Shown one piece after another: positions 10,402 to 19,794 of a stretch of 64,000 nt of DNA (position 1 is its first letter; each line of letters starts with the position of its first letter). Position numbers and translations under genes: made by a program. Below the pieces are notes generated by a model. It was not told where the DNA came from and searched no databases. It saw only the letters and a program-made list of their open reading frames with translations. The stretch is from contig NZ_JBDPLZ010000014.1 of assembly GCF_039871655.1 (NCBI RefSeq), positions 85,443 to 149,442 of the forward strand, given 5' to 3'. The stretch is from Actinocorallia sp039871655. Lineage in GTDB: Bacteria; Actinomycetota; Actinomycetes; Streptosporangiales; Streptosporangiaceae.

Positions 10402-11652
10402 ATGGACACGAAGACCGCGCCGCTGCCCGTGGTGCTGGGGCTGCGCGCCAACGCCGCGCAGTTCGCCCTGCTGGTGGCGGTCAACGCCCTCGTCGGCGGC
10501 ATGCTCGGGCAGGAGCGCATCGTGCTGCCGCTGCTGGCCGAGCGCACCTTCCAGCTGAGCGCCTACACCGCGGCCCTGACCTACATTCTGGCGTTCGGCC
10601 TCACCAAGGCCGCGGCGAACTTCTTCGCCGGAACCTGGTCGGACCGCTACGGCCGCAAGCCCGTGCTCGTCGCCGGGTGGCTGGTCGCGCTGCCGGTCCC
10701 GCTCCTGCTGATCTGGGCCCCCTCGTGGGGCTGGGTGGTGGCCGCCAACGTGCTGCTCGGGATCAACCAGGGCCTGACCTGGTCGACCACCGTCATCATG
10801 AAGATCGACCTGGTGGGGGCCCAGCGCCGCGGCCTGGCGATGGGACTGAACGAGGCCGCCGGATACCTGGCGGTCGCGGCCACCGCGATGGCCACCGGAT
10901 ACCTCGCCTCCGCCTACGGGCTGCGGCCCGCGCCGTTCCTGCTCGGCGCCTCCTATGCCGCCCTCGGCCTGGGCCTCTCGGTGCTTGCCGTGCGCGAGAC
11001 CCGCGACCACGTCCACCACGAGACCACCACCCTGCCCGCGCCACCGGACCAGACGAGCACCGGGCAGATCTTCGTGCGGACCAGTTTCACCGAGCCGGCG
11101 CTGTCGTCGGCCAGCCAGGCCGGGATGGTCAACAACCTCAACGACGGGCTCGCCTGGGGACTGTTCCCCCTCCTCTTCACCGCCCACGGCCTGTCCGTCG
11201 GGCAGATCGGGCTGCTGGGCGCCCTCTACCCGGCCGTGTGGGGGCTCGCCCAGTTGGCCACCGGCGCCGCCTCCGACCGGCACGGCCGCAAACCCTTCAT
11301 CGTCGCGGGGATGCTCCTGCAAGGCGCCGCCCTCGCTCTGGTCGCCACCGGCACCACCTTCTCCGCTTGGGCGATCGCGCTGGTCCTGCTGGGCGCGGGC
11401 ACCGCCATGGTCTACCCCACCCTGCTGGCCGCCGTCGGCGACGTCGCCCATCCCGCCGCCCGCGCCCGCACCGTGGGCGTCTACAGGCTGTGGCGCGACG
11501 GAGGCTTCGCCGTGGGCGCCCTGGTCTCCGGCCTGATCGCCGACGCCTACGGCATTCCCGCCGCGATCTGGGCCGTGGCCGCCCTCACCGCCGCCTCCGG
11601 CCTGCTGGCCGCGGCGCGCATGTACGAGACCCATCCGCCCGCACGGCGATGA
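10402..11652 (+). CDS. MFS drug/metabolite exporter
   Basis: A 416-residue 12-helix MFS protein. It has the loop 2-3 motif GTWSDRYGRKP and its second-half copy GAASDRHGRKP, and a charged central loop at about residues 200-235. ATG at 10402 has GGAG 6 bases upstream; the in-frame ATG at 10396 overlaps that site. It is divergent from the ArsR-rhodanese regulator and so probably induced by the same signal, as in sulfur- or arsenical-responsive efflux pairs. The substrate is unknown. Confidence 0.88.
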   Translation: MDTKTAPLPVVLGLRANAAQFALLVAVNALVGGMLGQERIVLPLLAERTFQLSAYTAALTYILAFGLTKAAANFFAGTWSDRYGRKPVLVAGWLVALPVPLLLIWAPSWGWVVAANVLLGINQGLTWSTTVIMKIDLVGAQRRGLAMGLNEAAGYLAVAATAMATGYLASAYGLRPAPFLLGASYAALGLGLSVLAVRETRDHVHHETTTLPAPPDQTSTGQIFVRTSFTEPALSSASQAGMVNNLNDGLAWGLFPLLFTAHGLSVGQIGLLGALYPAVWGLAQLATGAASDRHGRKPFIVAGMLLQGAALALVATGTTFSAWAIALVLLGAGTAMVYPTLLAAVGDVAHPAARARTVGVYRLWRDGGFAVGALVSGLIADAYGIPAAIWAVAALTAASGLLAAARMYETHPPARR

Positions 11653-11730
11653 CCTCGGCCGCGACGCCCCCTCGACCTTCGAGGCCCACACGATCGTCAC
11701 TCTGCGGAACTGTCAGACCACGCGACTAGG

Positions 11731-12963
11731 GTGTGGCGAGTGACGGCAGACACCCACCGCACCGCATCCGCTGCACGACTCCGCGCCGCGATGGTCGACA
11801 CATTGCGAAAGCAGGGCTGGATTCGCCGGCCCGAAGTCGCCGCAGCCTTCCTCGCCGTTCCCCGGGAGGTCTTCGGACCGGAGGCACCGACTCTGGAGGC
11901 CGCCTACTCGGCCGACGACGTCATCCGCACGCGCTTCAACGACCGGGGGCGGGCCATCAGCTCGGTGAGCGCGCCGTGGCTGCAGGCGGACATGATCGAA
12001 GCCGCGCGCGTCCGGGAGGGAATGCGGGTCCTGGAAGTGGGAAGCGGAGGATACAACGCAGCCCTCCTCGACGAGATCGTCGGCGAGACCGGGCACGTGG
12101 TCACTGTCGACATCGACCCCTGGGTCACCGAACGAGCCGGCCGGTTCCTCGCTCAGAGCGGCCATGCAGGCGTGACGGTGGTGACCGGTGACGCCGAGCA
12201 CGCCGCCGACCCCTACGGCCCGTTCGACGCGATACTGGTCACGGTCGGCGCCTGGGACTGCCCGTGGGGAAGGCTGCTCGCGCAGGGCGCCCGCATGGTC
12301 GTCCCGCTCGTCTTCTCGACGATCACCCGCTCGATAACGTTCGTCCGCGACGGCGACAGACTCGTGGGCGAGAACCCGACGGTCTGCGGGTTCGTCCCCA
12401 TGCAGGGCGCCGGCGCCCACCCCGAGGCGGAGGCACTCCTCGCGGACGGTGCGGTACGGCTGACGATCGAGGACGATCCGGGCTTGGACGTCGCCGAACT
12501 CGACAAGGCGCTCACCGCCGCCAGGACCGAGTCCTGGACCGGAATCACGGTCGCGGGCAACGAGCCGTTCGACACCCTCAACCTCTGGATCGCGACCGCG
12601 GACACGGCCCTCGGCCAGATCTGGAAGGACCCGGCACGCACCTGTGACCTCGCCGAACCCGCCACTCGCTGGCACTGCCCCGCCCTCATCGAGCGTGACG
12701 GCTTCGCCTATCTGGCCCTTCGCGAAGTCCCTCCGGTCGGCGACGGTCGAATCCGCTTCGAGTTCGGCGTCTACGGACACGGCCCTCACCGCACCGAACT
12801 GACCCGGCGGCTCCACGACCACATCCAGACCTGGAACCACGACCGGCGCCGCCGCCCTGGTCCCGCTTTCACCCTCTACCCGGCCGACGCCCGGGTGCCG
12901 ACGCCGGCCGTCGGCCGGATCTTCCTCAAGCGCCACACGGCCCTCCTGATGCGGTGGGCCTGA
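11731..12963 (+). CDS. FxLD-system methyltransferase (PIMT-like)
   Basis: About 410 residues. The N-terminal half is a protein-isoaspartate O-methyltransferase-like SAM domain: FNDRGRAISSVSAPW, then motif I VLEVGSGGYNAALL and motif II VTVDIDPW. The C-terminal 200 residues are the extension seen in the actinobacterial family named methyltransferase, FxLD system. Relatives methylate Asp in lanthipeptides to form succinimide or isoaspartate. No lanthionine synthetase or FxLD precursor is visible nearby, so it is an orphan here. The GTG at 11731 is the longest start. TAGGGT at 11727-11732 looks like a -10 box, which would make GTG 11740 a leaderless start. Confidence 0.82.
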   Translation: MWRVTADTHRTASAARLRAAMVDTLRKQGWIRRPEVAAAFLAVPREVFGPEAPTLEAAYSADDVIRTRFNDRGRAISSVSAPWLQADMIEAARVREGMRVLEVGSGGYNAALLDEIVGETGHVVTVDIDPWVTERAGRFLAQSGHAGVTVVTGDAEHAADPYGPFDAILVTVGAWDCPWGRLLAQGARMVVPLVFSTITRSITFVRDGDRLVGENPTVCGFVPMQGAGAHPEAEALLADGAVRLTIEDDPGLDVAELDKALTAARTESWTGITVAGNEPFDTLNLWIATADTALGQIWKDPARTCDLAEPATRWHCPALIERDGFAYLALREVPPVGDGRIRFEFGVYGHGPHRTELTRRLHDHIQTWNHDRRRRPGPAFTLYPADARVPTPAVGRIFLKRHTALLMRWA

Positions 12964-13121
12964 CTCGACCTGCCCTGTCACCGGCGAACTTCTGTCCGCA
13001 GTCGATGAGGAGATCGAAAAACCGCTCGTCTGGTGGTAGCCCATCTGGTGGGCGATCGGGCGGGTCGGTCTCTTCGGGGGCGGATGACCGGCAAAGGATG
13101 CGGTTCCGCCCCCTGCGGACG

Positions 13122-13697
13122 TCAGACGCGCCTGTAGTGGTGCACGGAGGCGATGGTGGTGTTGGGTCCGTCGGCCTCCAGCACCAGCTTCAGGGTCTTG
13201 GAGGTGCAGGTGTACTGGCCGAAGGTCGGGATGAACGGGTCTTCCAGGCCGGCCCGGTAGTTCCTGGCGAGCTTGGCCGTGCCCGTGGGCTGATCGCCTA
13301 GGACGCTGGAGATGGTGGCGTTGCCGGTGGCGGTCTTGGGCTTGAGGGTCAGGTTGCCCGTCTTCTTCCCCATGAGGGCGGACTTGAAGGTCAGCTTCTT
13401 CTTGAAGACGTCGGTCACGGTGTAGGGGTCGCCTTCCGCGACGCCCTTGGTGACGACCTTCTTGGCGCGGGAGAAGTCGTAGGCGGCCGACTTCCTGGTG
13501 ATGGTCAGCCGGGTGCCCTCACCGCCCTTGGCGTTGGCGGTGACCTCTTCGATGTGGCTCTTGAACCTGTACTTGGTGAGCTTCCAGGTGCCGACGGCGC
13601 AGGAGCCGGCCGCGGCGGAGGCCGGTGCCGGGACGGTGAAGGCCAGGCCGGCGGTCAGGGCGGCGGCCGAAAGCAGCCGGAGAGGGGTGGTGGACAA
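13122..13697 (-). CDS. Secreted lipocalin-like protein of unknown function
   Basis: A 191-residue exported protein. The start is a TTG at 13697, 7 bases behind AAGGAG; it gives the signal peptide STTPLRLLSAAALTAGLAF with cleavage near ASAAA. The mature domain starts with a Cys and GTWKLTKYRFK and consists of alternating beta strands rich in Lys and Thr (LTITRKSAAYDF, NLTLKPKTATGNATI), ending with a second Cys (QYTCTSKTLKLVLE). This resembles small lipocalin-like or calycin secreted proteins. The frame continues upstream without a ribosome site, so longer starts are unlikely. Confidence 0.75.
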   Translation of the reverse strand: MSTTPLRLLSAAALTAGLAFTVPAPASAAAGSCAVGTWKLTKYRFKSHIEEVTANAKGGEGTRLTITRKSAAYDFSRAKKVVTKGVAEGDPYTVTDVFKKKLTFKSALMGKKTGNLTLKPKTATGNATISSVLGDQPTGTAKLARNYRAGLEDPFIPTFGQYTCTSKTLKLVLEADGPNTTIASVHHYRRV

Positions 13698-14054
13698 GTC
13701 GGTACTCCTTCGAAACGACCAGCGGCGGGGGCACTGGTGATTCAGATGACCGCCGGAGGCAAGAAGATCGGACGACTTTGGAACACGTCCCACCCGGTGA
13801 CGTGAGAGGGCTTCTCGTGCCGGCCGGGAACCGGTCGGCGCGGCTCAGCGCTCAGCGGCGCCACCTGGCATGGCGAAGGCTTCTCGGAAAGACCTGTCAG
13901 ACCACGCCACCATTATTCACTCACGAGCAACGAGACCTCCGACGAGCGAATTACCCAGATGTAGACCGCAGGTGACAACTTGCTAACTAAGCTTTGCACC
14001 TCAGCCTTTCTCTCCGCCTCTCCTGCCATGGTTCTCTCTGGGGCAGGTGATGAA
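13698..14054. other. Intergenic region between divergent secreted-protein and Crp/Fnr genes
   Basis: About 360 bases. It contains a 27-base stretch (13817-13843) identical to part of the TetR gene at 39182-39208, itself an imperfect GCCGG/CCGGC dyad. An AT-richer stretch at about 13905-14000 probably carries the promoter of the Crp/Fnr gene. No gene is seen. Confidence 0.5.
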
Positions 14055-14741
14055 GTGAACTCTGAACACTGGCCATCAGGCAGTCTCATGGACTCACTGA
14101 CGGCCGCGGAGCGTGCGGCTTTCCTCGCCGCCGGAACACGAATGCAGTACGAACACGAAAGCACGCTGATTCTCCAGGGGAACATGGATCGCGAGGTCTA
14201 TCTTTTGGTCGACGGCTTCGTGCGGGTGACCGCGACCAGCGACACCGGAAACACTGCACTGCTCGCCTTTCGGGCGAAAGGCGATCTTGTTGGCGAGTTC
14301 TCGGTACTCGACGAAAAACCCCGAAGCGCCACGGTGGAGGCCGTCGGTGCCCTTGTCGCGGTCCGCATCAGCGAGGTCCGTTTCTGGCGCCTCCTGAACG
14401 AGGCCCCGGGCATACACCACAAGATCACAAAAAGTGTTCTCCTCAAAATGCGGATGGCCACCGGGCACCGTGTCGCCAGCCGCGCGCTGGATGCCCGAGG
14501 CCGTCTGGCACGCGTTCTTTATGAGCTGAGCAGGCGGCATGGCGTGCCCAAGAAGGAGGGAATCGAGATCACCCTTCCGATCACCCAGTTCGAACTCGGC
14601 GCGCTCGCCTCCGTCAGCGAGTCCACCACCGAACGGATACTGAAGGATTTCCGCGAGTCCGGTCTCATCCGGACCCACTACCGCCGCGTCCTCATCCTCA
14701 AGACGGAGGAACTGAAGCGGTCCGCTCAGTCCATCGAATGA
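14055..14741 (+). CDS. Crp/Fnr-family transcriptional regulator
   Basis: A 228-residue one-domain-plus-HTH regulator. The cyclic-nucleotide-binding-like barrel runs about 15-130 (QGNMDREVYLLVDGFVRV, then KGDLVGEFSVLDEKPRSATVEA, close to the phosphate-binding cassette). The winged helix is at 160-225 (ELGALASVSESTTERILKDF, then LIRTHYRRVLIL). GTG at 14055 has AGGTGATG upstream; the longer ATG at 13980 has a poor leader. No 4Fe-4S cysteine set is present, so Crp-like ligand sensing is more likely than Fnr-like. It is followed by a small gene 60 bases on. Confidence 0.88.
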   Translation: MNSEHWPSGSLMDSLTAAERAAFLAAGTRMQYEHESTLILQGNMDREVYLLVDGFVRVTATSDTGNTALLAFRAKGDLVGEFSVLDEKPRSATVEAVGALVAVRISEVRFWRLLNEAPGIHHKITKSVLLKMRMATGHRVASRALDARGRLARVLYELSRRHGVPKKEGIEITLPITQFELGALASVSESTTERILKDFRESGLIRTHYRRVLILKTEELKRSAQSIE

Positions 14742-14803
14742 TCTTCCTCCGCTTTCCCCGAGAAAAGGGAGTTCGCCGCGAACCCTCGGTGCATAGTAGG
14801 GCA

Positions 14804-15247
14804 ATGATCGAACCGGTGCTCGGGATCCGTCGGCTCTGCCTCGCCCTCGTGGCGGAGAGCGGACCCGGGCGGTTGCGCGGCCTGCTCGGCCCCGCGACCG
14901 CCATGGAACGCGTGCTCTGGCTCGCCGACGAACCGACCGCCGGGATCGGCATCTTTCCGCCCGGAATCGACGAGCCCCGCGCCGTCTCCGAGGCCGTCGA
15001 CGCCGTCCGCAGACTCCCCGGCCTTCGGCTCGTCCTCCACGAGGGCATCGTCACCCTCGACGGTGAGTTCCAGGGACCGGGCATCGAGGACATTCGGGCC
15101 CTGGCCGCCCACGCGCTTACCCTCCCCCCGAACACCGTGCTCCTGTCCTCCCGCGTGTACACCGACCTGCGCCGCGTGTCGGCCGCCTCCGGTTACGCCC
15201 CCGCCCCGGCCTCCCCTGTCCCCGCCTACCTCGCCGCTTTCCGGTGA
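14804..15247 (+). CDS. Small protein, possibly a degenerate cyclase-fold domain
   Basis: A 147-residue soluble protein with actinobacterial base use. The segment RLVLHEGIVTLDGEFQGPG followed by ALTLPPNTVLLSSRVYTDL resembles the last third of class III nucleotidyl cyclase domains (LHxGxV, then F-x-G, then VLLS), while the early metal-binding Asp motifs are not evident. It would therefore be a non-catalytic relative. It follows the Crp/Fnr gene on the same strand and ends 12 bases before the convergent cassette gene. Family assignment is tentative; start at 14804 is the first ATG inside the conserved part. Confidence 0.5.
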   Translation: MIEPVLGIRRLCLALVAESGPGRLRGLLGPATAMERVLWLADEPTAGIGIFPPGIDEPRAVSEAVDAVRRLPGLRLVLHEGIVTLDGEFQGPGIEDIRALAAHALTLPPNTVLLSSRVYTDLRRVSAASGYAPAPASPVPAYLAAFR

Positions 15248-15259
15248 TCTACGGAAGGA

Positions 15260-16429
15260 TCAGGTGGGGACGTAGGCGACACGGGGGCCCGTGGTCTTCT
15301 GATCCTCGGTCTGGACGGCGCCGTGCAGCACCCAGGCGATCTGGCCGGCTTGGATCCCCGGCCGGGTCGCGACGTCCTCGCGGCTGACGCGGACGTTCTT
15401 CCCGGATTTCTGGCCGTCCTTCCGCGACGGGTACGGGGCGCTGAGGGGCGGAGCCGTCACGCCGTGCCCGCGCAGCAGGCTTCCCGCGCTTTCCAGGATC
15501 CGGTCCCACCAGCTGCCTTCCCGAGGCAAGGGCACCGGAACCACCCCACGGACCGCCTCATCGACGCTGAGCAGGACATCGGCCTTCCTGCCGTCCTGAC
15601 CGGAGACCGAGCCGAACGCCAGATTCGTCAGCTTGGCATAGTCCTCGATGAGCTCGTCGTCGAAAGCCTCCAGGGTCTCCTTGCCGGCGGAGCCCAGGGA
15701 ATGGCCGTTGCGGACGGCCGGATCGTGCTTGGCGAACCACAACATGGCCTTCGCCACCCTCTCCAGATAGCCGAATCCGTCCTCTCCGGCCCGGGGCAAG
15801 GCCCCGGGATCGGGAACGCCGGGATAGCCGAGCTCCGCCAGCGGAGGCACGAGGAACCCGCCCCCTGCCTGGACCTCGCATTCCGGAAGCCGTGCGGCGG
15901 CCTCCGCCGCACGGGCTCGGAGCGCGTCGGCGTCCGCGGACGGCAGCCGCAGCGCGAGCAGATGCAACCTCTCCCACAGGAGCTCCGTATCTGCGGCGTC
16001 GGACCCGTTCTCCACAAACACCGGCAGATACGGCCTGGCCACTGGATCCTCGCCGAGCTCCCTCCAGAGCCGGCCCAGCTCGACGGCGAACAGCTCACGC
16101 GGTTCGGGTTCCGACAGGGGTACCGATTCTGGCTCCGGTTCGACGGCGACCGACGCGGTCGCCTCCTGCGCGGGCTCCGGCGGTGGCTCCTCCCCCGGAG
16201 TGGTCTCAGCCGACGAAGCCCCGGGCTCACCCGGCGCGGCCAGCAGTTCCTCCAGAACGTCGCGCAGCTCGGCGTAGAGTCTCCGGAGCGGGACGTCCCC
16301 GAGCCCGTCCTGGTCGTTCACGCCGAGCGTCAGCTCGACGGTCCACTGGATCAGCCGCCGACGCGTCCGGTCCACACCGTGCTCCGCCTCGTCCGCCAGG
16401 ATCCGGCCCACCGTTTCCGAGAATTCCAT
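15260..16429 (-). CDS. Third gene of SrfBC-like cassette A (unknown)
   Basis: 389 residues. An N-terminal helical part (1-70) is followed by a Pro/Glu-rich linker (about 75-110) and an alpha/beta C-terminal part. It contains LLWERLHLLALRLPS and GGGFLVPPLAELGYPGV, which match in pattern WEHLHAACWW and GGEWLVTPHPGLGVEGV in the product at 30741-31994. The two are therefore probably remote paralogues in the same position of two cassettes. The ATG overlaps the SrfB-like stop by one base (TGATG), so translation is coupled. No catalytic motif is recognised; a partner or adaptor of the SrfB-like ATPase is the simplest reading. Confidence 0.8.
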   Translation of the reverse strand: MEFSETVGRILADEAEHGVDRTRRRLIQWTVELTLGVNDQDGLGDVPLRRLYAELRDVLEELLAAPGEPGASSAETTPGEEPPPEPAQEATASVAVEPEPESVPLSEPEPRELFAVELGRLWRELGEDPVARPYLPVFVENGSDAADTELLWERLHLLALRLPSADADALRARAAEAAARLPECEVQAGGGFLVPPLAELGYPGVPDPGALPRAGEDGFGYLERVAKAMLWFAKHDPAVRNGHSLGSAGKETLEAFDDELIEDYAKLTNLAFGSVSGQDGRKADVLLSVDEAVRGVVPVPLPREGSWWDRILESAGSLLRGHGVTAPPLSAPYPSRKDGQKSGKNVRVSREDVATRPGIQAGQIAWVLHGAVQTEDQKTTGPRVAYVPT

Positions 16430-19400
16430 CAGTGCCTTCCACTGAACGGGTCGCGGTCCTTATTGAACTCCGGCTTCACGTCTTCCATCTGCACGCGCAG
16501 CACGGAACCGGCGTTCCGCTCGAGGTCGCGCAGGGAGTCGGCCTTCCAGTAGGACAGGTTCCCTCGGTGCAGCACCAGGGTCCCCTGCGCGTCGAGGGAG
16601 ACGACGTACCGGGCGTTGGCGTCGCGGTTCGGCGGGGTGAGGGGCTGCAGCTCCTCCTCCCTGCCGCCGGGCCACCGCAGGAAGAAGTGGTAGTCGTCGT
16701 CCTCGGGCGGGCTGAACAGCGTCTCGGAGATACGGCCCGGCCGCGGCTTGAGGTTGGCGTCATCCGACTCCCGGAAGAACTCCCCGAAGTATTCGGTGAC
16801 GTCGTCGTCGGGCCCCGGCAGCCAAATGGGGAACAGCAGCTGCCTGTCGGAGTCTGCGCAGTCCTTGCGGTACCCCCGTCGCACCCACACCTCTGCGGGC
16901 AGTTCACGCAGCCGGTTCTCGATGGGGTTCCAATATTTCTCGGCCAAGTGGTCCTGGATCCGGATCGTGTCGCCGACATGCGCCAGGCACACGTAATGCG
17001 GCCGTCCCTGGCACAGGTTGAGGTACGGGGTCAGCATCTCGTCGATCTCCAGCTGCGCCCGCACCAGCGACCGCCCCTTGCCGTGCGCGGTGGCGCTGAA
17101 CATCTCCTTCCGCACCTCGATCTTCTCCCGGACCGCGTACCGTTCGTAGTTGAACGCGCCCCACCCGATGGATCGGCCGGCCCGCAACGGACGCAGCACC
17201 CGGAAGCTCGGCATGAGGTCATACCACCTGTCACTGCGCGCGCCCGTCCGGCCGTCGTCCAGTTCGGTCATCCGGGTTCCCGCCCGCAGCAGCGGCGTCG
17301 TGTCCCTGCCCATCAGCGCGAGCACCAGGGAGCATGGCACCGACACCCTCAGGTTGTCCACGTTGACGAACAGCTGGGTCCAGCCCTTGCTCAGTGCCTC
17401 CACCGCCGACTCGACGCCTTGGGCTCGGTTGCGCAGTGCCTGGCCCCAGGCAGCCCCGATGGAGGCGGCCTCCTTGGCGAACTGGGTCTCGACGGTAACG
17501 GCCGCGCGGTTCCACTCGACGCTGTCGACCTCGAATCCGCCGCCGCGCCGCTCGACCGCCCCGAGTTCGGCCAGGACGACCTGCCTGGTCAACGGCATCA
17601 TGCTCGTCTTGCCCGACAGGACGACCCGGTCGAGGCGCTCGCCCTTCAGAGTCTCGCCGACCAGCCAGGTCGCGAGCTGGACCGCCTCGGCGAGCACCGG
17701 CCGGAGCAACCGGTGCAGGTCGGTAGCGGCCAGCCGCAGACCGTTCTCCGGGACCAGCTGCCCCAGGCTCTCGTCGATCAGGGACGTGACCTGCCGGAGC
17801 CGGAACGCCTCGACGGTGTAGGACTCCTGCCCGCCCCCACCGAGATCGATCTTCACATCCTCGGCGAGCTTCCACAGCACGTCGAAGGCCTGCCTCTTGC
17901 CGCCGTCGGCCCAGTTGGTGGGCAGCACCGAGTTCAGCCGGTCCCGCAGCGCCGGGGGCGCCGGGACGTCCGCACCGGACTCCAGGAGCACCTCGACGAG
18001 CGACTTGGACGCGTCCTGCTCGAGGTCGACGAGCGCCCTGACCCGTTCGCGCTCCGCCGGATGGTCCGTTCCCCGCGCCATCGCGTCAACGAGCGCGGCC
18101 TTGATCCAGTAGCAGACCCGGAGCGTGAGGTAGTCGCCTCCGAGCTGGGGGTCCCCGGTCGAGTTCAGCACCTCGGGGCGGACCTCGTAGTAGCGGCCGC
18201 GGACCAGGTCGTCGCACTCCGGGTCCGGCTCGGTGCGATCGATGAGCGTCAGCCTGATCAACGCTATGTCGGTGGTGCCCGCGCCAATGTCCAGTACGAG
18301 CATGTTCTGCGTCCACGTCGGCGGGTCGTCACCGATCCGCCGCGCGCGGGCACGCAGCGCCCCGACGCCGAACTCGCGCCGGTTGCTGCCGAAGTCCCGC
18401 AACAGGAAGAACAGGCCCGCGGCGACGCTCTCGTCGAAGTCGGTGACCGCTACCTCCATCCGCAGCGTCTTCTCGATCAGGTCGCGCAGCCGCTGCCTGG
18501 CACCCGGCGGTGTCACCGTCGGATAGGTGACGACCAGTTCCGTGAGGGCCGACGGATGGCCCTCCCTGTCCTCGTGGACGAAGGACTCGGCGCTCTCCAC
18601 CAGATGTCGGTAGACATGCGCGATGAGGTCGAGACTGTCGGCCTGCCGTCTGTCCCTGCCGGTGCTGTCCGGGACGGGGACGGGCTCCATCAGCCGTGAT
18701 TTCAGCCCGCGGACCGCCCCGGCGCCGTCCTGACCCATCTCGATGGAGACCGGATGACCGAGTCTGGGAGTGACGACACTGGGAATCTCGTACCGGTCGT
18801 TCTCCTTGTCGAACTTGACCCGGTGCAGGAAGTACTCGGCCAGCGGCGGCACGCTGAACGCCTGATCGTGGAGGGTGAGGAGCCTGGGCGCGAGCCAGGC
18901 GCGCAGGGCGGGGCCCGCCACTGCCAGCCTGTTCTCCAGGGCCGCGGTCACCGCATCGAGCAGCGGATCGACGCCGACCGACAGCCTGGCCGGCCCCCGC
19001 AGCCAGCCGATGATCGTGTCGAGGGGCACCCCGTCGAGTTCCGGATCAGCTCCCGCCAGGTCGCCGGAGAGCAGTCTGAGCTGCGCCTCCCAGGCCTGGC
19101 ACAGCTCGGGAACATCCTCGGGACCTTTGGCGAGCAGGTCGGCGAGCGCGCCGCGCATCCGGGTCGCCTGCCCGGGGTCGATCACCATGGCGGGTGCGTC
19201 GGAGTCGTCGAAGACGGTCACGGTCGAGGATGAGTAGCCGAAGTCGACAGCGGCGAAACCGGCGAATCTCACCCTTCCCTCTAGATTTCGGATGGGCGCG
19301 GGGACCCGGACGTGCTGCGTCTCCTCGTCGAGATCCAGAGCCTGCGGCGGCACCGGTGTGCGCGGCGCTATGAATCTCAGGGAGACGTGGGCCTCGCGGG

Positions 19401-19794
19401 CCGTCGCGACCCGGTCCGGTCCCGCGAACACGTATTTCCAGCTCGCCCGGAGCGTCACAGGACGCCCCGCGGAGGCCTGGAAAGCCGGAATGAGCACGTT
19501 CTCGAAGACCATTTTGCCGCCGGACAGCAGCGCCGGCGAGGTCATCCAGCCTACGGACGGCTCAGGCCGCCACGACTCCTCGATCACACGCCGCGCCTGC
19601 CCCTGGTCGCCGATGTCGCCGGCGACCTCCACCCGGACCTCCTGCAACTCGAACTGCGCCCCGTGGCCCTCGTCCGTCCTGGCCAGCACCTCGGGCAGCA
19701 CGTACACGCCTTCGTGCTCATACAGGTCGAACGTCTCGTTGCCCGTGTAGCGGACGTGCTCTCCGCCCGCTTGGAACACCAGGTTAAGCCGCAT
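16429..19794 (-). CDS. SrfB-like actin/Hsp70-fold ATPase (cassette A)
   Basis: 1,121 residues. A beta-rich N-terminal domain of about 170 residues precedes an actin/Hsp70-type ATPase. Phosphate-1 motif is VDFGYSSSTVTVF (about 183-195), phosphate-2 LVLDIGAGTTDIALI (about 497-511), followed by LGGDYLTLRVCYWIK. A later VVLSGKTSMMPLTR fits the adenosine loop. The arrangement matches the family called virulence factor SrfB, known from proteobacterial srfABC operons. The start overlaps the GTPase stop by 11 bases. It is clearly paralogous to 32008-34980, which lacks the N-terminal domain. Cytoplasmic; its biochemical role is not established. Confidence 0.82.
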   Translation of the reverse strand: MRLNLVFQAGGEHVRYTGNETFDLYEHEGVYVLPEVLARTDEGHGAQFELQEVRVEVAGDIGDQGQARRVIEESWRPEPSVGWMTSPALLSGGKMVFENVLIPAFQASAGRPVTLRASWKYVFAGPDRVATAREAHVSLRFIAPRTPVPPQALDLDEETQHVRVPAPIRNLEGRVRFAGFAAVDFGYSSSTVTVFDDSDAPAMVIDPGQATRMRGALADLLAKGPEDVPELCQAWEAQLRLLSGDLAGADPELDGVPLDTIIGWLRGPARLSVGVDPLLDAVTAALENRLAVAGPALRAWLAPRLLTLHDQAFSVPPLAEYFLHRVKFDKENDRYEIPSVVTPRLGHPVSIEMGQDGAGAVRGLKSRLMEPVPVPDSTGRDRRQADSLDLIAHVYRHLVESAESFVHEDREGHPSALTELVVTYPTVTPPGARQRLRDLIEKTLRMEVAVTDFDESVAAGLFFLLRDFGSNRREFGVGALRARARRIGDDPPTWTQNMLVLDIGAGTTDIALIRLTLIDRTEPDPECDDLVRGRYYEVRPEVLNSTGDPQLGGDYLTLRVCYWIKAALVDAMARGTDHPAERERVRALVDLEQDASKSLVEVLLESGADVPAPPALRDRLNSVLPTNWADGGKRQAFDVLWKLAEDVKIDLGGGGQESYTVEAFRLRQVTSLIDESLGQLVPENGLRLAATDLHRLLRPVLAEAVQLATWLVGETLKGERLDRVVLSGKTSMMPLTRQVVLAELGAVERRGGGFEVDSVEWNRAAVTVETQFAKEAASIGAAWGQALRNRAQGVESAVEALSKGWTQLFVNVDNLRVSVPCSLVLALMGRDTTPLLRAGTRMTELDDGRTGARSDRWYDLMPSFRVLRPLRAGRSIGWGAFNYERYAVREKIEVRKEMFSATAHGKGRSLVRAQLEIDEMLTPYLNLCQGRPHYVCLAHVGDTIRIQDHLAEKYWNPIENRLRELPAEVWVRRGYRKDCADSDRQLLFPIWLPGPDDDVTEYFGEFFRESDDANLKPRPGRISETLFSPPEDDDYHFFLRWPGGREEELQPLTPPNRDANARYVVSLDAQGTLVLHRGNLSYWKADSLRDLERNAGSVLRVQMEDVKPEFNKDRDPFSGRH

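Noticed and set aside
15892..18699. 935-codon plus-strand frame
   Set aside because: Lies over two well-supported minus-strand genes and has low-complexity composition; a shadow.
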